A DNA stretch of 48,603 nucleotides from contig JAFVFY010000085.1 of assembly GCA_017475265.1 (NCBI GenBank), forward strand, positions 1 to 48,603, written 5' to 3'. A program made the position numbers and the translations under genes. Position 1 is the first letter of the stretch, and each line of letters begins with the position of its first letter. Under the pieces are notes generated by a model that saw only the letters and a list, made by a program, of their open reading frames with translations, did not search any database and was not told the origin of the DNA. Positions 18,037-26,620 of the stretch are shown here, in pieces. Origin of the DNA: Prevotella sp. Its GTDB lineage: Bacteria; Bacteroidota; Bacteroidia; Bacteroidales; Bacteroidaceae.

Positions 18037-19317
18037 ATGAATTCCATTATTACAAAAGCATTTGTTGTGATGGTTGCAGCCACGATGGCTGCCTGTGGAA
18101 ACTCACGAAATACTCCGGCTAAGAGCGAAGGCAGTACTGCTTCCCAGCAGGTGGGTCCGACGTTCTCTGCCGACTCTGCCTACGCCTTCTGCCAGCGGCA
18201 ATGTGACTTCGGCCCCAGGACGATGAACAGCGAGGCCCATGAGAAGTGCGGACAGTGGATTGCCCAGAAGTTTGCCAGCTATGGCCTTGAAGTTACGGAG
18301 CAAAGGGCCACGCTGAAGGGCTTCGACGGTACTCCCCTACTCTCGAACAACATCATCGCCAGCTACCGCCCTGAACTGAAAGACCGCATCCTTATCTGTG
18401 CCCACTGGGACAGCCGTCCCTGGGCCGACAACGACCCCGACGAGGCCAACTGGACGAAGCCGGTCTTAGCCGCTAACGACGGAGCCAGTGGTGTGGCTGT
18501 GATGCTGGAGCTGGCACGGATTATCACAGGCTGTAGACCTCAGGACGCAGAAGTCGGACTTCAGACCGCAGACCAAAGACCTCAGACTTCAGACCACGGA
18601 CTTCAGACCGCAGACCAAAGACCTCAGACTTCAGACCACGGACTTCAGACTTCAGACCAAAGACCTCAGACTTCAGACCACGGACTTCAGACTTCAGACC
18701 AAAGACCTCAGGACGCAGACCACGGACTTCAGACTTCAGACCACAGACCTCAGGACACAGACCTCGGACTTCAGACTTCAGACCACAGACCTCAGACCTC
18801 CTCCACTCCTTCTACCTCCTCTACTCCTTTACCTCCTATCGGAGTGGACTTCATCTGCTTCGACGCTGAGGATTGGGGAAGCGACAACGTCAGCGACTCC
18901 TGGGCCTTGGGCGCACAGCATTGGGCAGCACATCCCCATCGTGAGGGCTACAGCGCCCGCTATGGCATCCTCCTCGACATGGTGGGAGGCCAGGGGGCAC
19001 GCTTCTACCGTGAAGGCTTCTCGATGTACTACGCCCCGAAGATTGTGGAGAAGGTCTGGCGCGCTGCCGATGACCTTGGCTATGGCTCCATCTTCCTCCA
19101 AAAAGACGGCCACGCCATTACCGACGACCACGGCCCTGTGAACAACGTCGCCGGCATTCCCTGTATCGACATCATCCCCCACTACCCCGACTGCCGCGAG
19201 AGCAGCTTCGGCCCCACGTGGCACACCATCAACGATGACATGGCCCACATCGATGCCAACACGCTTAAGGCCGTCGGCCAAACCCTCGTACAGATCATAT
19301 TTTCTGAAAAGCCCTGA
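18037..19317 (+). CDS. M28-family metallopeptidase lipoprotein with 7-residue repeats
   Basis: A 426-residue lipoprotein with a signal peptide ending TMAAC. It belongs to the M28 zinc-aminopeptidase / glutaminyl cyclase-like group. Metal-site motifs are CAHWDSRPWADND, AANDGASGVAVMLELA and FDAEDWG, plus NVAGIPCIDIIPH near the end. The core is split at about residues 165-255 by a repeat region with a 7-residue period (LQTSDQRPQTSDHG-type units) encoded by 38 DNA heptamers. Relatives have only a short loop there, so the insert probably hangs from the surface. An upstream in-frame ATG exists, but 18,037 gives the proper signal peptide. It may be cotranscribed with lysC. Confidence 0.85.
   Translation: MNSIITKAFVVMVAATMAACGNSRNTPAKSEGSTASQQVGPTFSADSAYAFCQRQCDFGPRTMNSEAHEKCGQWIAQKFASYGLEVTEQRATLKGFDGTPLLSNNIIASYRPELKDRILICAHWDSRPWADNDPDEANWTKPVLAANDGASGVAVMLELARIITGCRPQDAEVGLQTADQRPQTSDHGLQTADQRPQTSDHGLQTSDQRPQTSDHGLQTSDQRPQDADHGLQTSDHRPQDTDLGLQTSDHRPQTSSTPSTSSTPLPPIGVDFICFDAEDWGSDNVSDSWALGAQHWAAHPHREGYSARYGILLDMVGGQGARFYREGFSMYYAPKIVEKVWRAADDLGYGSIFLQKDGHAITDDHGPVNNVAGIPCIDIIPHYPDCRESSFGPTWHTINDDMAHIDANTLKAVGQTLVQIIFSEKP
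18531..18796 (+). repeat. 38-unit 7-bp tandem repeat inside the M28 peptidase gene
   Basis: This 266-bp stretch divides exactly into 38 heptamers, mostly CTTCAGA, CCTCAGA, CCAAAGA, CCACGGA and CCGCAGA, without loss of phase. Higher-order repeats of 21 and 42 bp are visible. Because three heptamers equal seven codons, it is translated as a 7-residue repeat. Confidence 0.93.
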
Positions 19318-19319
19318 GC

Positions 19320-19387
19320 ACCTCAAGCCTCAAATCTTAAACCTCAATTCTCAATCTCAAATATCAAATCTCAAATCTCAAATCAAA
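19320..19387 (+). repeat. 7-bp tandem repeat array before lysC
   Basis: About nine CCTCAAA/TCTCAAT/TCAAATC heptamers fill the gap between the M28 peptidase gene and lysC. Confidence 0.8.
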
Positions 19388-19393
19388 CCAAAT

Positions 19394-20719
19394 ATGAAAG
19401 TAATGAAATTCGGCGGCACCTCCGTAGGTACGCCCCAGCGAATGAAGGACGTGGCCGCTCTGGTCACGAAGTCGGGTCAGCCCGTGTTTTTAGTCCTCTC
19501 GGCCATGAGCGGCACCACCAACTCGCTCGTGGAGATCAGCGACTATCTCTACAAGAAGAACCCCGACGGCGCCCACGAAGTAATCAACATGCTCGAGCGC
19601 AAGTACATGCGCCACGTCAACGAGCTTCTCGAGACTGAGGAGTACCGCAAGCAGACCACCGACTTCCTCAAGGAGGAGTTCAACTACCTGCGCTCGTTCA
19701 CCAAGGAGCTCTTCACCAGCTTTGAGGAGAAGAGCATCGTGGCCCAGGGAGAAATCATGTCGACGAACATGATGGCGAACTACATGAAGGAGCAGGGAAT
19801 CAACGCCGTGCTGCTCAACGCCCTCGACTTCATGCGTACCGACAAGAACGCCGAGCCAGACCCCATCTACATCAAGCAGAAGCTCACGGCCATTCTCGAT
19901 AGCTATGCCGAGTCCGAACCTCAGGTGTTTATCACCCAGGGCTTCATCTGCCGCAATGCCTACGGCGAGGTGGACAACCTGCTGCGTGGCGGTTCCGACT
20001 ACACGGCCTCGCTCATCGGTGCCGCCCTCGGAGCCGAGGAGATTCAGATCTGGACGGACATCGACGGCATGCACAACAACGACCCGCGTATCGTGGAAAA
20101 GACCCAGCCCGTACACCAGCTGCAGTTCGAGGAGGCTGCCGAGCTGGCTTACTTCGGTGCCAAGATTCTGCACCCCACCTGTGTGCAGCCCGCCAAGTAT
20201 GTCGGCATCCCCGTTCGTCTGCTCAACACCATGCAGCCCGACGCCGAGGGAACGACCATCTCTAACGCTACCGAGTATGGCAAAATCAAGGCCGTGGCTG
20301 CCAAGGACAACATCACGGCCATCAAGATCAAGTCCAGCCGCATGCTCCTTGCCACCGGTTTCCTGCGTAAGGTCTTTGAAATCTTCGAGAGCTACCAGAC
20401 GCCCATCGACATGGTCTGCACCTCAGAGGTCGGTGTCTCCATGTCCATCGACAACTCCGCCCATCTTGGCGAAATCATGGACGAGCTGAAGAAGTACGGC
20501 ACGGTTACCGTCGATACCGGCATGTGTATCATCTGCGTTGTCGGCGACCTCGACTGGTCGAACATCGGCTTCGAGACCCGCGTCATGGATGCCATGAAGG
20601 ACGTTCCCGTGCGCATGATCAGCTACGGCGGCTCCAACTACAACATCTCCTTCCTCATCCGCGAGGAGGACAAGCGCCGCGCCCTCCAGAGTCTCAGCGA
20701 CCATCTCTTCAACTCCTAA
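19394..20719 (+). CDS. lysC: Aspartate kinase
   Basis: Phosphorylates aspartate, the first step toward lysine, threonine and methionine. It is 441 residues, like monofunctional class III aspartokinases. The N-terminal signature KVMKFGGTSVG, the kinase core GGSDYTASLIGAALGAEEIQIWTDIDG and two C-terminal ACT domains (from about residue 310: AIKIKSSRM, TVDTGMCIICVVGDL) are all present. A longer in-frame ORF begins inside the preceding gene, so the ATG at 19,394 is chosen. No promoter is visible between it and the M28 gene; only the repeat array lies there. Confidence 0.94.
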   Translation: MKVMKFGGTSVGTPQRMKDVAALVTKSGQPVFLVLSAMSGTTNSLVEISDYLYKKNPDGAHEVINMLERKYMRHVNELLETEEYRKQTTDFLKEEFNYLRSFTKELFTSFEEKSIVAQGEIMSTNMMANYMKEQGINAVLLNALDFMRTDKNAEPDPIYIKQKLTAILDSYAESEPQVFITQGFICRNAYGEVDNLLRGGSDYTASLIGAALGAEEIQIWTDIDGMHNNDPRIVEKTQPVHQLQFEEAAELAYFGAKILHPTCVQPAKYVGIPVRLLNTMQPDAEGTTISNATEYGKIKAVAAKDNITAIKIKSSRMLLATGFLRKVFEIFESYQTPIDMVCTSEVGVSMSIDNSAHLGEIMDELKKYGTVTVDTGMCIICVVGDLDWSNIGFETRVMDAMKDVPVRMISYGGSNYNISFLIREEDKRRALQSLSDHLFNS

Positions 20720-20913
20720 GGAACTGACACTAAATAAAGTTACAATTGGAAACGATGTTTTTAGTAAAACAGATAAACAACAAAAACAGATAAAAACCAT
20801 TCGTATTGTTTTTCTCAGTATTTCTTGTTTTTTCCTGTATTTCTAAAAAACAAAAAGTGAAAACCATTTGACTACTTAATTAAATCACTGTTCCTAAAGA
20901 GTGTCATTGTTCA

Positions 20914-21543
20914 ATGCAGCTGATTGACAAATACTTCCCCGCGCTGACCGACCATCAGCAAGAGCAGTTCGCGGCTCTCGAAGACCTCTACCGTGAGTGG
21001 AACGAAAAGATTAACGTCATCTCACGTAAGGACATCGACAACCTCTACGAACACCATGTGCTCCACTCGCTGGCCATAGCGCGATTCATTCACTTCCGCC
21101 CCGGCACCCGAATCCTCGATTTGGGTACCGGTGGTGGTTTTCCTGGGGTTCCCCTAGCCATCATGTTCCCCGACTGTGAGTTCAAGCTCATCGACGGAAC
21201 GGGAAAGAAGATTCGCGTGGCACAGGAGGTTTGCCAAGCCATCGGCCTGACCAACTGTCACCCTGAGCACCTGCGCGGCGAAGACGAGAAAGACAAGTTC
21301 CACTTTGTAGTGAGCCGTGCCGTCATGCCCCTACCCGACTTGGTGAAACTCGTCAGGAAAAACATCGCCAAGGAACAAATCAACGCCTTACCCAACGGTA
21401 TTATCTGCCTGAAAGGCGGAGACTTGCAAGCAGAGGCAAAGCCCTTCCACAAGATTATCCAGACCTCAGAACTCAGCAGCTATTTCTCCGAAGAATGGTT
21501 CCAGGGGAAATACAGTCTCTATCTTCCCATCAACAACAAGTGA
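20914..21543 (+). CDS. rsmG: 16S rRNA (guanine-527-N7) methyltransferase
   Basis: Methylates G527 of 16S rRNA using S-adenosylmethionine. It is 209 residues, the usual length for RsmG/GidB. The SAM-binding motif RILDLGTGGGFPG is at about 66-78, preceded by the family pattern EWNEKINVISRKD and HVLHSLAI. The gap before it (20,720-20,913) is AT-rich and shows no clear -7 box. The downstream MBL-fold gene begins 21 bp after the stop and is probably cotranscribed. Confidence 0.95.
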   Translation: MQLIDKYFPALTDHQQEQFAALEDLYREWNEKINVISRKDIDNLYEHHVLHSLAIARFIHFRPGTRILDLGTGGGFPGVPLAIMFPDCEFKLIDGTGKKIRVAQEVCQAIGLTNCHPEHLRGEDEKDKFHFVVSRAVMPLPDLVKLVRKNIAKEQINALPNGIICLKGGDLQAEAKPFHKIIQTSELSSYFSEEWFQGKYSLYLPINNK

Positions 21544-21564
21544 AAGGTCTAAAGTCATTGTTCA

Positions 21565-22212
21565 ATGCTCAACATTAAATGTTTAGTAGTAAATCAGTTA
21601 CAGGAAAACTGCTACATCGTTAGTGACGACACCAGCGATGCCGTTATCATCGACTGCGGCGCCTATTATGAGGCTGAACGCAAGGCCATCGTCAACTATA
21701 TCCGCGACAACGGCCTCACCCTGCGTCATCTACTTTGCACCCACGGACACTTCGACCATGTCTATGGTGCCGACACCATTTTCGACGAATTTGGCATTGC
21801 CCCCGAGGTACACGATGCCGACCGTCACTTTGTGGAAGACATGGACCAGCAGTACCGTGACATGCTTGGGGAGCCCTACCCTCGCCCATCGGTCAAGGCC
21901 TCACGACTACTCGATGAAGGCGATACCGTCACCTTCGGGAACCACACGCTAACAGTCATTCATACCCCCGGCCACTCAGAGGGCGGTCTTGTGTTCTATT
22001 GTGCCGAGGAAAACGTAGCCTTCACCGGCGACACCCTCTTCCGCATGAGCTATGGTCGAACCGACCTCCCTGGCGGCTCATGGATAAAACTGAAGGCCAG
22101 CCTGAAAAGGCTGACCTCCATGATTCCGCCGAAGACGGTGCTCTATCCGGGTCACGGACCTGCCACAAGGATGGCAGACGAGCAAATGTTTCTTTCCTAC
22201 ACCCTGAGGTAA
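21565..22212 (+). CDS. MBL-fold metallo-hydrolase (glyoxalase II-like)
   Basis: A 215-residue metallo-beta-lactamase-fold hydrolase. The metal motif THGHFDH is at residues 59-65, and further ligands are seen in HTPGHSEG, FTGDTLF and YPGHGP. It is of the glyoxalase II / YcbL-like type, cytoplasmic and probably a thioesterase, but the substrate cannot be read from sequence. It follows rsmG closely and ends 40 bp before the convergent rhaA gene. Confidence 0.88.
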   Translation: MLNIKCLVVNQLQENCYIVSDDTSDAVIIDCGAYYEAERKAIVNYIRDNGLTLRHLLCTHGHFDHVYGADTIFDEFGIAPEVHDADRHFVEDMDQQYRDMLGEPYPRPSVKASRLLDEGDTVTFGNHTLTVIHTPGHSEGGLVFYCAEENVAFTGDTLFRMSYGRTDLPGGSWIKLKASLKRLTSMIPPKTVLYPGHGPATRMADEQMFLSYTLR

Positions 22213-22215
22213 GGC

Positions 22216-22240
22216 ATGCCCTCCCATTCAGAGAGGGCAT
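22216..22240. terminator. Hairpin between convergent genes
   Basis: ATGCCCTC pairs with GAGGGCAT around a nine-base loop in the 40-bp gap between the MBL gene and rhaA. It has no T-run, so it may work with Rho or simply protect the 3' ends. Confidence 0.4.
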
Positions 22241-22252
22241 TGGGGGTAAGGC

Positions 22253-23503
22253 TTATCGTTTAGACGTCACATCCTTCTCGTACTGCTGGATGGCGGCGAT
22301 AAACTCCTCACCTACAGGTACATTGTTCTTCAGGTTGAAGTAATCATACACAGCTCCAAACGGCATCGACTTAGCTTCCTCCATCAGAGCGAGACGCTCG
22401 AAGAACTGTCCGTTATCCTCATACTCACGCAGTTTCTTCTTCGGCTCCAGCAGAGCCTGGAGAATGCACTTCTGAGTCGCGCGCGAACCTATAATATAAG
22501 CACCGATGCGGTTGATGCTGGCATCGAAGTAGTCGAGGCCGACGTGAGCACGATCGAGGGCATCGCTGCGGACGAGCTCTTTGAAGAGGTCGAGAGTCTG
22601 GTCATTCATGATGGTCACATGGTCGGAGTCCCAACGAACAGGACGGCTGACATGGAGCATCAGCTCAGGCACGTACATCAGCAGGGTCGAGACGAAGTCA
22701 GAGACGTTCTCCGTAGGTTCGTAGTGGCCGGTATCGAGGGTGTAGATGCACTTGCGGGTGGCGCAGTAGGCGGTGTAGAAGTCGTGGCTGCCCACGGTGT
22801 AACTCTCCAGTCCGATGCCGAAGAGCTTGGCCTCGAAGCAGTTCTTCACCCAGTCGAGCTTCTCCTCCATGATCTCGTCGAGCGAGGCGGCGAGAATCTC
22901 ACGATATTTCTTACGCTGTACGGGGATGTCCTTCATACCGTCGTGCACCCAGATGTTCATGATGCAGGGGTCGTTCTGAGCCTTACCCATGGCATCGGCA
23001 ATCTTGCGGCAGCGCTTGGTGTGCTCAATCCAGAAGTCACGGATGCCCTTGTCGGGATTGGAGAGCGAAAGGTCACCACTCTTCGGGTGAGAGAACGACG
23101 TAGAGTTGAAGTCGAGCTTCATGTTGTTCTCCTTAGCCCAGTCAATCCAGCTCTGGAAATGCTCCACGCCACACTGGTCGCGGTCAACGAACTTACCACC
23201 GAAGTCGCCGTAAATCTCGTGGAGGTTCAGACGGTGGTTGCCGCCGAGCAGCGTCTTCACGAACTCAATGTCCTGACGAACCTCGTCAATGGTGCGGGCA
23301 CGACCGGGATAGTTACCCGTGGTCTGAATGCCGCCGCTAAGAGCCTCGTTGCGTTCGAAGCCCACCACGTCGTCGGTCTGCCAGCAATGCAAGGAGAGCT
23401 GCTGCTTCTGAAGCTGGTCAAGTACTGCGTCGGTGTCGACGCCAATGGCTGCATAACGCTCTTTCGCTACGGCGTATGCTTGTTCAATCAGATTAGCTTT
23501 CAT
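22253..23503 (-). CDS. rhaA: L-rhamnose isomerase
   Basis: Converts L-rhamnose to L-rhamnulose, the first step of rhamnose breakdown. It is 416 residues, matching the family. Recognisable segments are LSLHCWQTDDVVGFE, GNYPGRARTIDEVRQD, LNLHEIYGDF, and DFNSTSFSHP with metal-binding residues. Its own minus-strand promoter is at 23,550. No rhaB, rhaD or rhaT lies beside it, so the rest of the pathway must be elsewhere. It fits pectin (rhamnogalacturonan) use together with the PL1 and GH127 genes. Confidence 0.95.
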   Translation of the reverse strand: MKANLIEQAYAVAKERYAAIGVDTDAVLDQLQKQQLSLHCWQTDDVVGFERNEALSGGIQTTGNYPGRARTIDEVRQDIEFVKTLLGGNHRLNLHEIYGDFGGKFVDRDQCGVEHFQSWIDWAKENNMKLDFNSTSFSHPKSGDLSLSNPDKGIRDFWIEHTKRCRKIADAMGKAQNDPCIMNIWVHDGMKDIPVQRKKYREILAASLDEIMEEKLDWVKNCFEAKLFGIGLESYTVGSHDFYTAYCATRKCIYTLDTGHYEPTENVSDFVSTLLMYVPELMLHVSRPVRWDSDHVTIMNDQTLDLFKELVRSDALDRAHVGLDYFDASINRIGAYIIGSRATQKCILQALLEPKKKLREYEDNGQFFERLALMEEAKSMPFGAVYDYFNLKNNVPVGEEFIAAIQQYEKDVTSKR

Positions 23504-23549
23504 TTAGTTTGCGATTTGAAGTTTTAGTTTTGAGGTTTAAAAGTTTTCG

Positions 23550-23557
23550 CAAAGTTA
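23550..23557 (-). promoter_or_regulatory. Promoter -7 box for rhaA
   Basis: The minus strand reads TAACTTTG, 46 bp upstream of the rhaA ATG. The leader between them contains weak 7-bp-period TTTGAAG-like words. Confidence 0.65.
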
Positions 23558-23632
23558 CGAATCTTTTTCCTTACAGACAAAGAAAAAGTGAAAAAACAAG
23601 GTCTTTTGACAAAAACCAAAGATAATAACAAC

Positions 23633-24592
23633 TCAGGAACAAATCCTTCGCACGTAAAGACCCTTCAACAGAAGGTAGGCGGCACGCAGCAACGGACGGG
23701 TGGAAGGATGGCACAGAAGGGCGCGGCAAATGCGGAAAAGGGTGTGTGTGGGGTGATAGGGACACCAATGGTAGATGGTGTCTAAGTCGACGATGCCAAG
23801 GGCGCGGTGGATGGTGTTAAGCAGCCCCAGCTCGTAGGCGTAGGTATAGGCATGAGTGGTGTCGTGGTCGCGCAGGAACTCTCCCACTACGCGGCTGGCA
23901 CTAAGATAGGAGCCGATGTGACGCTCGTTAAGCCAGGAAGCAAATGTTCCGCTGGGGTTTACTCGATATTGGTAAACCACATCTTTAATATAAGTACGGG
24001 TGGCGAAGAACAGCAGCCGGGGCATGATGCAATAGTCCTCGGCCATGTTGATGCCGTGGATGAAGTCTACGTGGTTGTCGGTGTGGAGGCTTCTGCGGAT
24101 GAGCCGTGCCCATACCTGGTGGGTGAGCGTGTTCTGTGCCAGCAAGAGGCGCATCATGGTTTCCTTCGTGCCTTCGAACGGGGTGGTGGTCTCCCCTAGC
24201 CTACCATCGGGTAACAGTCGGCAGTAAGCCCCATCGACAATGTCTGCCCCCGTCGCCTCCTGCGCCTTGACAAGTTTCTCCACGGCATCGGGCATGAGCA
24301 AATCATCGCTGTCGGCATACATCACGAAGTCGCCCGTGGCAGCAGCAAGGGCAATGGAGCGGGTGGCTCCTGAACCCTGGTTCTCGCTGTTGTGGATGAT
24401 GTGTACCTGGGGCTTGCGCTCAGGATAGCGGGAGAGGACTTCCTCGAGCACGGCAACGCTGGCATCAGGGGAGCAGTCGTCGACAAAGATATACTCCAAC
24501 TCAGGGTAGGTCTGGCTGAACAGCGAGTCGGCACAGGCTCCGATAAAACGCTCAACACCGTAAACGGGGACTATAACCGAAACTTTATACAT
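23633..24592 (-). CDS. Family 2 glycosyltransferase
   Basis: A 319-residue GT-A fold transferase of the GT2 type. It begins YKVSVIVPVYGVERFIGAC, has VDDCSPD near 37-43, and the sugar-nucleotide-binding acidic motif YADSDDLLM near 92-100. The in-frame ORF upstream runs through the flippase gene and its heptamer repeats, so the start is set at MYKVS, 22 bp inside the flippase 3' end. It is the last gene of the AAA+/FHA/PP2C operon. It is likely to add a sugar to a cell-surface polysaccharide at the inner membrane; donor and acceptor are unknown. Confidence 0.88.
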   Translation of the reverse strand: MYKVSVIVPVYGVERFIGACADSLFSQTYPELEYIFVDDCSPDASVAVLEEVLSRYPERKPQVHIIHNSENQGSGATRSIALAAATGDFVMYADSDDLLMPDAVEKLVKAQEATGADIVDGAYCRLLPDGRLGETTTPFEGTKETMMRLLLAQNTLTHQVWARLIRRSLHTDNHVDFIHGINMAEDYCIMPRLLFFATRTYIKDVVYQYRVNPSGTFASWLNERHIGSYLSASRVVGEFLRDHDTTHAYTYAYELGLLNTIHRALGIVDLDTIYHWCPYHPTHTLFRICRALLCHPSTRPLLRAAYLLLKGLYVRRICS

Positions 24593-26115
24593 TCTTCTAG
24601 GGTTTTGGAACGAAGGAGTTTCATCAGGCCGACGTAGAGTGCTGCGGCTATGAGGATGCGGGAAAGCAAGAGAGTTAAGAGTTGAGAGTTGAGAGATGAG
24701 AGATGAGAGTTGAGAGATGAGAGTTGTACGGTGAGGAAGTAGGTGGTGGCCATCACGAGGAGTGCTACGATGAAGAAGGGCATGGTGTCCTTCAGGGCTG
24801 AGAGAAGGGGGAAGGGAGTGACGCGACGCAGGGCGAAGTGCCAGCAGAGGGTGAACAGAACGTTCAAGGCTGAGAAGGCTGCCACCATGACCATGATGCC
24901 AAAGGAAGAGAGGGAAAGGGTGACGACTATCTGGAGGACTATCATCAGGGCGATGCAACGAAGGTAAATATCACTACGTCCACAGGAGATGATAAAGTTC
25001 TGATACAGCGTGTGTAACGGCATGAAAGCTCCACCGATACATAACATCTGGAGAAGGGGCACACAGGGGAGCCAGCGGTCAGTAATGGTGAGCACGATGA
25101 ACTCACGGGCCACCAAGGCAAGACCTAACATGAGGGGAAAGACGACGAAGGAGGTGAAGCGGAGCATCTTGCGGAAAACACGCTGTTGACGCTGGAGAGG
25201 GCTCTCGACATTGTCCTGGGCTGGCTCGGAACCTGTACGGGCTGGCACAGTCTCTGTACGGGCTGGCACGGCCTCTGCCCCTACGGAAGCTTGTGTCAGG
25301 ACGGGCTGAGCCACCTGCTGCATGGTGTTGCTGATGAAGGAGCTGCCCATGGTGTTCCACTTGTTGGCCTGGTTGAACTGTCCGACGACACCTATGGGGA
25401 ACAGTTTACCGAAGATGAAGGTCAGCACATGCTGGCTGGTGACGGTAAGCATGTTGGTGAGCAGGAGCTTCGAGGAGAAACGGAACATGCTGCGGATGGG
25501 GCTCATGTCGATGGGCAGGAGTGGTCGCCAGCGGGTGAAGCACCATTTGATGATACTGCTCAGGGAGATGAACAACAGCTGCTGCCACGCCAGGCTCCAG
25601 TAGCCATAGCCGTGATAGGCCAGCCAGATGCCCACACAGCCCGACAAAGCCAAGGAAAGAATGGCAGCAATGGCCAGTTCACGGTTGCGCAGCTCTATCC
25701 ACAGTTTCGCGTTAGGCACAATACCCAAGGCCGAGACGGGGATGCAGAGGAACGTCAGACGGGCAACGTTGGTGAGCTCTGGCAAATCGAAAAAGGCGGC
25801 GATGAGCGGGGCTGCTATATATAATAAGATGTACATGGAGAAGCCCGCCAGCGTGTTGAACCAAAAGACGGCACTATAGTCGCGCAACGTGGGCGGCTTC
25901 AGATTGGCCAGCGCCTGGGAGAACCCCGCTGCCTGAATACAGCCGGCGAGGGTGGTGAAGATGGTAAGCAGGGCGAGGATGCCGTAGTCGCTTTCCGAAA
26001 GGCGGCGTGCCAGCACAATGCCAAACACAAGGTTGAGCAACTGCACCGTGCCGTTGTTCACCGCTCCCCATGCTATGCCTTTGGCGGTTTTCTCCTTCAG
26101 GGTCTCTTTACTCAC
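24571..26115 (-). CDS. Polysaccharide flippase (Wzx/MATE-like)
   Basis: A 514-residue polytopic membrane protein of the polysaccharide-exporter (Wzx-like, MOP) superfamily, with the typical start GIAWGAVNNGTVQLLNLVFGIVLARRL and about 12-14 hydrophobic helices. It probably flips lipid-linked oligosaccharide across the inner membrane. The start is a GTG overlapping the upstream stop (GTGA). Two repeat-encoded insertions are present: a 7-residue repeat VPARTET/VPARTGS in a loop near residues 277-300, and SSLNSHLSSLNSQLLTL near the C-terminus, encoded by 7-bp units. Its 3' end overlaps the glycosyltransferase gene. Confidence 0.88.
   Translation of the reverse strand: MSKETLKEKTAKGIAWGAVNNGTVQLLNLVFGIVLARRLSESDYGILALLTIFTTLAGCIQAAGFSQALANLKPPTLRDYSAVFWFNTLAGFSMYILLYIAAPLIAAFFDLPELTNVARLTFLCIPVSALGIVPNAKLWIELRNRELAIAAILSLALSGCVGIWLAYHGYGYWSLAWQQLLFISLSSIIKWCFTRWRPLLPIDMSPIRSMFRFSSKLLLTNMLTVTSQHVLTFIFGKLFPIGVVGQFNQANKWNTMGSSFISNTMQQVAQPVLTQASVGAEAVPARTETVPARTGSEPAQDNVESPLQRQQRVFRKMLRFTSFVVFPLMLGLALVAREFIVLTITDRWLPCVPLLQMLCIGGAFMPLHTLYQNFIISCGRSDIYLRCIALMIVLQIVVTLSLSSFGIMVMVAAFSALNVLFTLCWHFALRRVTPFPLLSALKDTMPFFIVALLVMATTYFLTVQLSSLNSHLSSLNSQLLTLLLSRILIAAALYVGLMKLLRSKTLEECIKFRL
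24669..24726 (-). repeat. 7-bp tandem repeats within the flippase gene
   Basis: About eight heptamers of the GAGAGTT/GAGAGAT type. They encode the Ser/Leu/Asn-rich loop SSLNSHLSSLNSQ between the last helices of the flippase. Confidence 0.85.
25215..25284 (-). repeat. 21-bp (3 x 7) tandem repeat within the flippase gene
   Basis: Two nearly identical 21-bp units (25,233-25,253 and 25,254-25,274) share ctgtacgggctggcac and are flanked by partial copies. They encode VPARTET and VPARTGS in a predicted loop. Confidence 0.75.
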
Positions 26116-26546
26116 ATCTGACGCGAATTATCCCATGACAACAGGGCCTTGATGAAGGTCTCGCAGGGGTTATTGCGGAATTGCCGTGAGCGGTAGGACT
26201 CGATAGACAGGTAGACAAGATAAACGAGCGTGCAGAGCAGCAAGCCTGTGGCGTAGGCATACATCCCGGTGTTCCGACCCTTGACCAGAAGGCTGAACAG
26301 CGCAACGGGAACGGCGAAGGTAAGCACGAGGATGAGCATACGGTGTTTCTTCCACGAAGCCTTGAAGTCCTCGAAATGCTGCTTGCGGTCGAGGTAGTCC
26401 TCGAACTGCTCCTCGGTGATGCCGTAGTTGTCAATCCGTGGGAGCGTCGGGTCGTCCTTGTGGTCTGTGCGAATGTCCCATATCTTACCCTGAAGCGACT
26501 CCAGCGACTCGATGGGCTCTATGTATGAACGGTCAATCTGAAACAC
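26112..26546 (-). CDS. Small membrane protein of unknown function
   Basis: A 144-residue protein I do not recognise. The first 65 residues are charged (EEQFEDYLDRKQHFEDFKASWKKH). Two hydrophobic segments follow: MLILVLTFAVPVALFSLLV (about 70-88) and YAYATGLLLCTLVYLVYL (about 96-113). The tail is again soluble. It sits between the PP2C phosphatase and the flippase, and its TGA overlaps the flippase GTG, so the two are likely coupled. It may link the cytoplasmic AAA+/FHA/PP2C group to the membrane, but that is inference from position only. Confidence 0.75.
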   Translation of the reverse strand: MFQIDRSYIEPIESLESLQGKIWDIRTDHKDDPTLPRIDNYGITEEQFEDYLDRKQHFEDFKASWKKHRMLILVLTFAVPVALFSLLVKGRNTGMYAYATGLLLCTLVYLVYLSIESYRSRQFRNNPCETFIKALLSWDNSRQM

Positions 26547-26550
26547 TGTT

Positions 26551-26620
26551 CTGTTTTGAGATTTGAGATTTGAGGGTTGAGGGTTGAGATTTGAGGGTTG
26601 AGATTTGAGGGTTGAGATTT
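26551..26620 (-). repeat. 7-bp tandem repeat array upstream of the small membrane protein
   Basis: About ten heptamers (GAGATTT, GAGGGTT) fill the gap between the PP2C gene and the small membrane protein gene and reach the PP2C stop codon. Confidence 0.85.

Noticed and set aside
18531-18796. CRISPR array
   Set aside because: The repeats have a 7-bp period with no spacers and are translated in frame. No cas genes are present.
22544-23527. A 327-codon plus-strand frame over rhaA
   Set aside because: It is antisense to a clear rhamnose isomerase and shows no recognisable protein features.
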